Below are positions 1 through 5,236 of a DNA stretch of 6,286 nucleotides, piece after piece. The notes beneath the pieces were generated by a model. That model searched no databases and had not been told where the DNA came from. It saw only the letters and a program-made list of their open reading frames with translations. The DNA lies in contig DASSRQ010000286.1 of NCBI GenBank assembly GCA_035701665.1, positions 1 to 6,286 of the forward strand, read 5' to 3'. Both the position numbers and the translations under genes were made by a program. The first letter of the stretch is position 1. Each line of letters opens with the position of its first letter. The DNA is from DASSRQ01 sp035701665. Its GTDB lineage: Bacteria > Vulcanimicrobiota > Vulcanimicrobiia > Vulcanimicrobiales > Vulcanimicrobiaceae.

Positions 1-79
1 AAAGTTTCGTGGTCATAGGCCGGGGCGGGATGGGGGCACGGATGCCGGTGGTGCGAGAAAAGCAGTTCGCAGCCGCCCC

Positions 80-101
80 CTTCGACAGGCTCAGGATGAC
101 A
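80..101. repeat. Candidate dispersed intergenic repeat
   Basis: The core TTCGACAGGCTCAGGATGAC (81-100) resembles a short GC-rich motif that I recall occurring many times in intergenic DNA of several environmental bacterial genomes. It sits in the non-coding stretch beyond the terminator of the kyn operon, a usual place for such elements. Only one copy is present in this window, so repetition is recalled, not seen. The rest of positions 1-114 shows no gene or structure I can support. Confidence 0.3.
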
Positions 102-114
102 CTGCTGCGGATGG

Positions 115-162
115 AAAAAATCGCCAGCGGTTCAGCGGGCAGACCCCTCCCCGCCCCGGCGA
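115..162 (-). terminator. Rho-independent terminator of the kyn operon
   Basis: Read on the minus strand, an outer 7-bp stem with one G-U pair (156-162 with 121-127) encloses an inner 5-bp GC stem (150-154 with 135-139). The transcript then runs straight into six U residues (A115-A120 on the plus strand). The structure starts about 25 nt after the kynU-like stop codon, which fits an operon end. The large internal loop makes it less than ideal. Confidence 0.5.
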
Positions 163-186
163 CCGGCCTATAATTTAAGCGACGGT

Positions 187-1338
187 CTAGACGTCTTTCC
201 GGACCTTGTCCAGAACTTTGAAGAAGTGGTCGATCTCCGCGTCCGTCGTGTAGAAGTGCGGGCTGACGCGAATGCCGCAGCCGGGACGGTAATCTACGAA
301 GACGCGATTCTCGATCAGTGCGCGGTACGCGGTTTGCGAGTCTTCGAAGTCGATGCCGATCCAGCCGGTGCGCTTTGCGGGGTCGAGCGGCGAGTTGACG
401 GTGAGATTGCGGTCCTGCGCTTCTTGTGCGATGCGCGTAGTGAGACGGACGTTGTGTTCGCGAATCGCGCGTACGCCGATCTTGCGGATCAGATCGTGTC
501 CGGGTTTTGCGACCAAGTATCCGGGGATCGTCGGCGTGCCGGTGCCCCAGCGGTACATCGAGTCGGCCCACGTCATCGGTGCGGGCTCGAATGAAAACGG
601 ACGCGCGTGCGCCATCCATCCGGTGACGGCCGGTTCGAACTGTTGGCGCAACCCTTCGCGCACGTAGATCCAGCCGCAGCCCGGTCCGCCGCAGAGCCAC
701 TTATGGCTGCCGCCGGTCACGATGTCGAGATCCATGGCGGCTGCGTCGTACGGATACGTTCCGGTCGTCTGATACGCGTCCACGCAAAGAATCGTTCCGG
801 TCTTGCGGCAATGCGCTTGAATCGTCTCGACGTCGCACACTGCGCCGGAGACGTAGTATGCGTGCGAGAGCACGGCGATAACGGTGCGCTCGGTGATGGC
901 GTCGATGATGCGCTGCGTTTCAACCGTCCGGCCGTCGTCCGAAGGAACGATGACCGGCTTCGCACCGTAGCGCTGCCATTCGGTCCACACGTACGTCAGC
1001 GAGGGAAACTGCAGCGCTTCGTACACGACTTCGTTGCGTTCGGGAGTAAACCGCAGCGACGACGCAAGCGCCGATTGCAGCACGGAGACGTTCGGACCTA
1101 AAAAGATCGAGCCCGAGGGCGCGCCGATGATCGCACCGATGCCGTCGGCGACGTCTGCGATGCCCGGAAGCCAGCGTTCCCAGGCTTCGGGACCGTCGGT
1201 CGCCCAATCTTGCCAGTAGGCGTCGAGCGCATCTTTCGCGCCGAGCGGCGCCGCGCCCATCGAGTGGCTGACGAGATACGTCGACGAATCCAGAATCGGA
1301 AAGTTTTCGCGCGCCTGCGCTTTAGTGAGTTCCAGCAT
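187..1338 (-). CDS. kynU: Kynureninase-family PLP enzyme (class V aminotransferase fold)
   Basis: The 383-residue protein has the fold-type I, class V PLP pattern. Near the N-terminus it has YLVSHSMGAAPLG (21-33), matching the Y-x-x-x-NSLG region of kynureninases. VDAY has the Asp (D187) expected to hold the PLP ring nitrogen, and GGSHKWLCGGPG contains the Schiff-base Lys (K213). GW-x-x-H-x-x-PF-x-F (240-250) and GTPT (267-270) resemble the kynureninase substrate region, and R-x-SPHFYTTD-x-EID closes the C-terminal domain. Kynureninase splits kynurenine into anthranilate and alanine in the cytosol. The start at 1338 is chosen because AAAGGA lies 7 nt upstream; an in-frame ATG at 1455 would add 39 atypical residues inside kynA. 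The gene overlaps kynA by 17 nt, so translation is probably coupled. Sequence motifs alone could also fit another class V lyase or desulfurase-like enzyme; the dioxygenase neighbour makes kynureninase most likely. Confidence 0.8.
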   Translation of the reverse strand: MLELTKAQARENFPILDSSTYLVSHSMGAAPLGAKDALDAYWQDWATDGPEAWERWLPGIADVADGIGAIIGAPSGSIFLGPNVSVLQSALASSLRFTPERNEVVYEALQFPSLTYVWTEWQRYGAKPVIVPSDDGRTVETQRIIDAITERTVIAVLSHAYYVSGAVCDVETIQAHCRKTGTILCVDAYQTTGTYPYDAAAMDLDIVTGGSHKWLCGGPGCGWIYVREGLRQQFEPAVTGWMAHARPFSFEPAPMTWADSMYRWGTGTPTIPGYLVAKPGHDLIRKIGVRAIREHNVRLTTRIAQEAQDRNLTVNSPLDPAKRTGWIGIDFEDSQTAYRALIENRVFVDYRPGCGIRVSPHFYTTDAEIDHFFKVLDKVRKDV

Positions 1339-2116
1339 CGCCGTATCCTTTACCGAGATAAGAGCGGACTTCCCACAGCTCGGGGAAGAAGCGGTGTTCG
1401 AGCGTCGTTGAAAGATAGGCAGCGCCGAGCGAGCCGCCCGTTCCATGTTTGGCACCGATCATGCGCTCGACCATCCGCACGTGCCGTCCGCGCCACAGCA
1501 GAAAGCGCTCGTCGAATTCGATGAGATCTTCGAGCAGCAAGTACAGATCGTAGTGTTTCGATCCGCCCGAATAGATTTGCCGGAACGTTTCGATCAGGGC
1601 CTCGCGATCGCCCGTTGCAAAACCGCGACGCTGCAGCAAGCCTTTGACTTTATCGTACAGCGACGGTTGTTCGAGCAGCGACTCGAGTTTTGCGCGCTGG
1701 TTCCCGCTCATCTGAATGTGCTGCAGTGTCTCGGTCCGGCGCACGCCGCAGAGAAACTCCAGTTCGCGGAACTGCAGCGATTGGAACCCGCTTGCCGGAT
1801 TGAGGTGGTCGCGGAACGCGTTGAACTCTTGCGGCGTCATCGTTTCCAAGACGTCGATCTGCTGTTCGAGCAGCCGCTGAATCGTATGGATGCGGCGGAA
1901 GTGTTTTGCGACTGGGAGCAACTCGTCGGCGTCGAGGTCGCGCATGACCGCGCGCGTTTCGTGCAGCACCTGTTTAAACCACAGTTCGTACACTTGATGG
2001 ATGATGATGAACAGCATCTCGTCGTGATGTGCCGGCGACGAGAGCGGGCGCTGCAGTTCCAGCAGCGGCTCGACCTGCAGATATGAGCCGTAGGAAAGGC
2101 GGGTGTCGGGGTTCAC
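1322..2116 (-). CDS. kynA: Tryptophan 2,3-dioxygenase
   Basis: This 264-residue protein is a full-length bacterial tryptophan 2,3-dioxygenase, the cytosolic heme enzyme that opens the indole ring of L-tryptophan to give N-formylkynurenine. Family landmarks are plain: LSYGSYLQVEPLL (8-19), AHHDEMLFIIIHQVYELW (29-46) with the distal-pocket Phe36 and His40, SGFQSLQFRELEF (109-121) with the Arg (R117) expected to bind the substrate carboxylate, and LLWRGRHVRMVERMIGAKHGTGGS (206-229) with His212 as the likely proximal heme ligand and the GTGGS loop. FFPELWEVR marks the C-terminus. The start is GTG, placed so that the protein begins just before the conserved YG-Y segment; AGGA stands about 4 nt before it. 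GTGA overlaps the stop of the upstream DUF962 gene, and the 3' end overlaps the kynU-like gene by 17 nt, so all three should be made from one mRNA. Confidence 0.95.
   Translation of the reverse strand: MNPDTRLSYGSYLQVEPLLELQRPLSSPAHHDEMLFIIIHQVYELWFKQVLHETRAVMRDLDADELLPVAKHFRRIHTIQRLLEQQIDVLETMTPQEFNAFRDHLNPASGFQSLQFRELEFLCGVRRTETLQHIQMSGNQRAKLESLLEQPSLYDKVKGLLQRRGFATGDREALIETFRQIYSGGSKHYDLYLLLEDLIEFDERFLLWRGRHVRMVERMIGAKHGTGGSLGAAYLSTTLEHRFFPELWEVRSYLGKGYGDAGTH
1346..1351 (-). promoter_or_regulatory. Ribosome binding site of kynU-like gene
   Basis: AAAGGA on the minus strand ends 7 nt before the ATG at 1338. It lies inside the end of kynA and decides the start of the kynU-like gene against the longer reading frame that begins at 1455. 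kynA has a similar AGGATACC just before its own GTG. Confidence 0.65.
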
Positions 2117-2433
2117 GGTATCCTATCTGCCGATTCGGCGATCTGCCGGTCTATCGTGCCGCGAAGCACGTGAAAGGCCATCAAGTAATCTGCCGCGAGC
2201 GAACTAAACGGCGCGCGGAACGTTTCCGGTTTGTTGCGTTCGTACACGGCGTGCGAAAACCACGCCGGTCCGTACCCTGCTGCAAGCCCCGCGGCAGCGA
2301 GCCATGGTTTGCGCATCGCAATCGCGCCGAGCACCAACGCCGTTCCGGCGATCGTTCCGGCCACGTGACATGCGCGCGTACGGGGATCGCTGTGCGCGGC
2401 GAGATAGCGCGGCCAAAACGCTTGGAACGCCAT
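2113..2433 (-). CDS. Mpo1-like / DUF962 small membrane protein
   Basis: The 106-residue protein matches the DUF962 (Mpo1-like, YGL010w) pattern: FW-x-x-YLAAHSDPRTRACHVAGT near the N-terminus, two hydrophobic helices (about 24-40 and 43-60), then AWFSHAVYERNKPETFRAPFSSLAADYLM, matching the family's GH-x-x-x-E-x-N-x-P-x-x-F-x-x-P-x-x-S-x-x-x-D-x-x-M. Candidate metal-binding His residues are H14, H23, H61 and perhaps H88. Yeast Mpo1 is an iron-dependent dioxygenase acting on 2-hydroxy fatty acids in the ER membrane; the bacterial members are mostly uncharacterised, so substrate and activity here are unknown. GGAGG at 2440-2444 lies 6 nt before the ATG and rejects longer in-frame starts. It is the first gene of the operon and its stop codon shares GTGA with the kynA start, which suggests co-translation with tryptophan catabolism. 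Confidence 0.8.
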   Translation of the reverse strand: MAFQAFWPRYLAAHSDPRTRACHVAGTIAGTALVLGAIAMRKPWLAAAGLAAGYGPAWFSHAVYERNKPETFRAPFSSLAADYLMAFHVLRGTIDRQIAESADRIP

Positions 2434-2439
2434 GAAGAA

Positions 2440-2444
2440 CCTCC
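2440..2444 (-). promoter_or_regulatory. Ribosome binding site of DUF962 gene
   Basis: GGAGG on the minus strand lies 6 nt before the ATG at 2433. It fixes the start of the small membrane protein, although the reading frame stays open up to 2625 across the divergent neighbour. The 70-bp gap to the lipoprotein gene (2434-2503) must hold the operon promoter unless that lies inside the lipoprotein gene, but I see no convincing -35/-10 pair there. Confidence 0.7.
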
Positions 2445-2503
2445 AAAGGGCTTGCCCGGAACAGGTACGAGGCGTGGGGACCTTCTCCTCGAAATCGACC
2501 GCC

Positions 2504-3196
2504 ATGAAACGCACGCTCGCCACGATCGCCGCCGTCATCGCGCTTGCCGGATGTTCCGGCTCGGGCCAAGGACAGGGCGGGAACGCCGGCGCCTCGGCAC
2601 CGCCCGCGCCGCCGCTCAAAAACACGCTCGATTTTCCGCTGTATCAGGGCGCTTCGGTCGTTTCGTCGCACGACTTCACGCAGAACGTGCAGGTTTCCAA
2701 TCCTACGAACGGATCGGTGTTTGCAGCCGGAAGCGGAACGTACACGGGACGCGAGGTCATTGCTTCCAGCAGCGCGAGTTTCTCCGATCTTTCAAAATGG
2801 GTCGGAACGCTGGCCTCGACGCCGCCGTCCGGCTACACCTCGCTCGAAACGGGCGCAAATCCGAACGAACGCGCGCAGGCGCAGAAGTACGGGCTGGACT
2901 ATGCCACGTTCACTAAACCCGAAAACGGCAAGACGCACGGCGTACTGGTGATCGTCATGGACCCGCAGCGCGTCAACACGCGGTTCGGAACGATCTTGAG
3001 TATGGTCGCGAAGTATCGCGCGCTGCCCGAGATGATGCGCGCACCGATCGACAACGAAGCCAAAACGCGCTTCGGCATGAGCTTGACCGAAGCGACGCAG
3101 CCCGAGTCGCCTATCGGCGCGGCGCTCGCAGCGCTCGATCAGTTTCAGCATAAGAGTGCACGGGGTATCGTCATGATCGATGCTCTTAAACGCTAG
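2504..3196 (+). CDS. Putative lipoprotein, unknown function
   Basis: I do not recognise a family. The 230-residue product has a type II signal peptide: MKR, a hydrophobic stretch (about 4-13) and the lipobox LAGC with Cys17 as the lipidation site. A Gly/Ser/Ala/Pro-rich linker follows (18-38). The mature domain begins at about TLDFPLYQGASVV (41-53), a segment of the kind seen in other exported proteins with a P-x-YPGA-like start, and goes on with mixed alpha/beta-looking sequence. The start is chosen for the signal peptide; an in-frame ATG at 2432 would place 24 non-hydrophobic residues in front of it. No good ribosome binding site precedes 2504. The gene is divergent from the kyn operon and its end overlaps the next envelope gene by 17 nt, so the two products probably work in the same compartment. 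Confidence 0.75.
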   Translation: MKRTLATIAAVIALAGCSGSGQGQGGNAGASAPPAPPLKNTLDFPLYQGASVVSSHDFTQNVQVSNPTNGSVFAAGSGTYTGREVIASSSASFSDLSKWVGTLASTPPSGYTSLETGANPNERAQAQKYGLDYATFTKPENGKTHGVLVIVMDPQRVNTRFGTILSMVAKYRALPEMMRAPIDNEAKTRFGMSLTEATQPESPIGAALAALDQFQHKSARGIVMIDALKR

Positions 3197-3860
3197 TTTC
3201 CTCATCGCGGCGATTTATGCCGGGCTTCAGGGCCTGGTCGTCACCGGCGTCCATACGGATGCCGGCGGCGCGCAGCGAGGTGTCGCTCCCGGAGCCTTGA
3301 TCGAGATCGGCGCGCAAGGCCGCCGCTTCGGATTTCGCGTCGAGGGCATTCCGCCCGTCTCGCTGCCTCAAGCACCATCGGCCTATTACGGCGCGGCGGT
3401 GCCGCAGCTCAGTTTGTTCAACGGTGCGGTCCGTTATGCGGTGAATCCGGCTGCGACGTTCTGGGTGGGCGCTGGCGCGACGGTGATCAACCAGCGCACG
3501 CCGCTTCCGAATCTTTCGCAAGTCGTCGGTTCGCGGCTTGCCGGCATGCGGTACGAACTGATGTACCGCGCACCGCTGCACGGCGGCCATTTCATCGAGA
3601 TCCTCGCCGGCGGCGTACCACATCTTACCGGTGCGGATCACTTCGATTACAGCATCCCTCATCCGGGTGTCACGAAGCCGGAGATTGCGTCGGAAGAAGA
3701 CGGCCAGGTGGCTTGGGGCGTGCGCACGCGCACGGGCGAGTTTTTATTCGGTGCGCGTTCGATCAACTTTTCCGCGCGTTTCGCTGCAACGGGTGAGGCC
3801 GCCGATCGCAATAACGGCGGCGGCGTTATGGTCGAATGGCGCCGGTTCCTTTGGCGATAG
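3180..3860 (+). CDS. Putative exported, beta-rich envelope protein
   Basis: The family is not recognised. The 226-residue product begins with a hydrophobic stretch (about 5-22) that could be a signal peptide, although it lacks the usual positive charge at the N-terminus. The remainder has repeated short stretches of alternating polar and hydrophobic residues joined by Gly/Pro/Asn turns, for example FWVGAGATVINQR (94-106), GMRYELMYRAP (122-132), HFIEILAGGVPHL (137-149) and QVAWGVRTRTGEFLFGARSINFSARF (176-201), and it ends in VEWRRFLWR. This would suit an outer-membrane beta-barrel or a beta-sandwich; that is inference from pattern only. A stop codon 6 nt upstream in frame means ATG 3180 is the first possible start. 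It overlaps the lipoprotein gene by 17 nt, without a close Shine-Dalgarno, so translation probably depends on the upstream gene. Its 3' end overlaps the minus-strand alkyltransferase-like gene by 35 nt. Confidence 0.65.
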   Translation: MLLNASFLIAAIYAGLQGLVVTGVHTDAGGAQRGVAPGALIEIGAQGRRFGFRVEGIPPVSLPQAPSAYYGAAVPQLSLFNGAVRYAVNPAATFWVGAGATVINQRTPLPNLSQVVGSRLAGMRYELMYRAPLHGGHFIEILAGGVPHLTGADHFDYSIPHPGVTKPEIASEEDGQVAWGVRTRTGEFLFGARSINFSARFAATGEAADRNNGGGVMVEWRRFLWR

Positions 3861-4329
3861 TGTAGCCTTCGAACACGAGCAGTTTGCGGCGCATGCCGTT
3901 GGGCGCGGCGCCGCGAACACTGCCGTCCGCGCCTATGACGCGGTGTGCCGGAACGAACAAGGCGTACGGGCTTTTCGACATCGCGCGCGCAACGCCGCGC
4001 GCCGCACGCGGTTTACCGAGGACGCGCGCCAGATCGCCGTACGAGATCAAATCGCCCGTTTCCATCTGAGACACGAACGACCACACGCCGCACTCGAACG
4101 GCGTGCCCTCAAAGCGAAGCGGCAGGTCGAACCGCTGCAGCCGCTTCCGCACGTATGCGGCAACCTGGCGTTGCGCCTCTTTGAGCAGCGGATCGCGCAC
4201 CGGCGGCCCCGTTCGCGTAGTGCGAACGAACTCGCTGTTCACGATGTGTTCGCCGTCCGACTGCACGAGCAGGCGGCAGCCGAACGGCGTGTTTAGCAGG
4301 GCGCTATGTTCTGGGTACGCGGTAGACAT
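3826..4329 (-). CDS. Alkyltransferase-like protein (Cys-less Ogt/MGMT homologue)
   Basis: The 167-residue protein has both parts of a bacterial O6-alkylguanine-DNA alkyltransferase. The N-terminal domain (about 1-70) starts with NTPFGCRLLVQ, and the DNA-binding domain (about 74-156) starts at GTPFECGVW. The Tyr (Y97 in ISYGDLA) and Arg finger (R111 in PRAARGVARA) that flip the base are kept, as are His129 and Glu154 of the catalytic network. The acceptor Cys is missing: the motif reads VPAHRVIGADG, with Ala128 encoded by GCA, instead of PCHRV. Without it the protein cannot take up the alkyl group. Known Cys-less relatives (E. coli YbaZ and S. pombe Atl1 with Trp, Thermus TTHA1564 with Ala) bind O6-alkylguanine and pass it to nucleotide excision repair, so that is the likely cytosolic role. 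The position aligned to the human hinge Asn is Ser120. An in-frame stop at 4342-4344 makes ATG 4329 the only likely start, and no good ribosome binding site is seen. Confidence 0.88.
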   Translation of the reverse strand: MSTAYPEHSALLNTPFGCRLLVQSDGEHIVNSEFVRTTRTGPPVRDPLLKEAQRQVAAYVRKRLQRFDLPLRFEGTPFECGVWSFVSQMETGDLISYGDLARVLGKPRAARGVARAMSKSPYALFVPAHRVIGADGSVRGAAPNGMRRKLLVFEGYTIAKGTGAIRP

Positions 4330-4453
4330 GAACGACGATATTCAAAATCCCGACGATGAAGATAAGCCGGACGACGCCGACAAGAAACTCAACGACTACG
4401 ACAAGGCAGTAGCCGATTCGTTCCCCGCGAGCGATCCGCCCGTTCAGCCTTAG
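4328..4453 (+). CDS. Small acidic protein with SFPASDPP motif
   Basis: The 41-residue product is very acidic (12 Asp and 1 Glu against 4 Lys) and probably disordered over its first half. Its C-terminus, DKAVADSFPASDPPVQP (25-41), carries the D-x-A-x-x-x-SFPASDPP signature that I recall from many short, uncharacterised bacterial proteins of this size. That conserved tail, at the expected end position, is the main reason to call the gene real. The only Met in the acidic part is at 4328, where the start codon shares CATG with the start of the divergent alkyltransferase-like gene. No strong ribosome binding site precedes it. It ends 3 nt before the stop of the convergent DsrE-like gene. The function is unknown. 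Confidence 0.7.
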   Translation: MNDDIQNPDDEDKPDDADKKLNDYDKAVADSFPASDPPVQP

Positions 4454-4456
4454 CGA

Positions 4457-5167
4457 TTAGATGATCGCAAACAGCGTGTAACCGTGCTGCTGGGCGAGTT
4501 GAATCGCCGCGACCCCCGCCGGAACGACGAGAAAGCCCGGCAGCACGCCGCGTTCGAACTCCGCTAACGCGGCTTGCGGTGTAACGCCCGCTTTCGGCGC
4601 GAACAGCGCCGCCACGGCCGTCATTGCGTTATGACAGACCATGAACTTGCCGCCGCGATGCATGATGGCCTGCGCGCTCCAGTCTTGGTAGATGCCGGCC
4701 GGATCGTCCGGTGATGCCGGTTTGCTGAGATCGCTCGTCGCTTTGTAGTAGATGTTCGACGGTGCGAGTTTGAGCGCGTCGCCGAACCCGTATTTTTTCC
4801 AGAGATCGTCGTTGAGCGCAAGCACCGCCGAGGCACCGAGCAGAACGCCGAGCGGGATATAGCCGTTCTTTCCGAAGCCGAACGAAAACTCGTGCGCGTT
4901 CATCGAGTTTTGCATGTGGATGTACAGGCTGCTCACGCCCGGGGCGATCAGCAGCGGAGTCGAGGTGTGAAAGACTTGTTTGTGCGGATGCGCGGACGAC
5001 AAGACACTCATCATCGCGGCTCGATCGAACTCGTTCGGTTTTAAGATGTGAAAGTGGACCGGTGCGCGTTCGCCGGGTTCGTCGGCGGCGAGGCTTGAGG
5101 CCGAGGTGCTCAAAGCGCCGGCGGTAACGCCCAGCGCGGATACGAAGTGCTTCCGGGAAAGCTGCAT
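4457..5167 (-). CDS. Exported DsrE-like protein with Tat-like signal
   Basis: The 236-residue protein begins with LSRKHFVSALGVTAGALSTSASSLAADEP: an SRKxF motif close to the twin-arginine SRRxF, a hydrophobic stretch and a possible cleavage after about residue 28. The mature part resembles the DsrE-like group of exported proteins: HFHILKPNEFDR (38-49), GASAVLALNDDLWKKYG (111-127), FMVCHNAMTAVAALFA (175-190) with the only Cys (C178), and GVLPGFLVVPAGVAAIQLAQQHGYT (207-231). DsrE proteins relay sulfur through a Cys, but activity in this subgroup is not established and C178 is only a candidate site. GAGGAG 6 nt upstream supports the start at 5167 over an in-frame ATG at 5320. It is divergent from the membrane sensor across a 69-bp gap, so shared control is possible. 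Lys in place of the second Arg weakens the Tat call; a Sec signal is the alternative. Confidence 0.65.
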   Translation of the reverse strand: MQLSRKHFVSALGVTAGALSTSASSLAADEPGERAPVHFHILKPNEFDRAAMMSVLSSAHPHKQVFHTSTPLLIAPGVSSLYIHMQNSMNAHEFSFGFGKNGYIPLGVLLGASAVLALNDDLWKKYGFGDALKLAPSNIYYKATSDLSKPASPDDPAGIYQDWSAQAIMHRGGKFMVCHNAMTAVAALFAPKAGVTPQAALAEFERGVLPGFLVVPAGVAAIQLAQQHGYTLFAII

Positions 5168-5173
5168 GCGCGT

Positions 5174-5179
5174 CTCCTC
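5174..5179 (-). promoter_or_regulatory. Ribosome binding site of DsrE-like gene
   Basis: GAGGAG on the minus strand stands 6 nt before the ATG at 5167. It settles the start of the exported protein and places the signal peptide at the true N-terminus. The contrast with the divergent sensor gene, which has no such site, is clear. Confidence 0.75.
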
Positions 5180-5198
5180 GTTGGTCGGGAAGCAGACC

Positions 5199-5228
5199 TT
5201 GAGAAGATTCTGCGCTTGCTCGTTTAAT
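5199..5228 (+). promoter_or_regulatory. Sigma-70-type promoter of the sensor gene
   Basis: TTGAGA (5199-5204) and TTTAAT (5223-5228) each match the vegetative consensus at five of six bases and are 18 bp apart. Transcription would be expected to start at about 5235-5237, that is at the ATG itself (5237), so the mRNA would have no leader. This agrees with the absence of any Shine-Dalgarno sequence before that ATG. Confidence 0.55.
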
Positions 5229-5236
5229 CTTTCGTC

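Noticed and set aside
169..174. Perfect TATAAT on the plus strand
   Set aside because: There is no -35 element about 17 bp upstream, and downstream lies only the antisense strand of the kynU-like gene. It is kept as chance unless antisense RNA is mapped.
1339..1455. N-terminal extension of the kynU-like gene to an ATG at 1455
   Set aside because: The extra 39 residues have low similarity to any family, lie inside kynA, and a ribosome binding site directly precedes 1338.
1445..2086. 213-codon open frame on the plus strand
   Set aside because: It is wholly antisense to kynA, which is certain from its motifs. GC-rich codon bias leaves such frames open, and the translation shows no family pattern.
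2029..2916. 295-codon open frame on the plus strand
   Set aside because: It spans the starts of two divergent genes and lies in the wrong frame for the lipoprotein. The product is rich in Arg and His, without any recognisable domain.
4453..4468. Small hairpin (GCGAT / ATCGC) at a convergent junction
   Set aside because: Only five base pairs and no U-tract on either strand, so it does not qualify as a terminator.
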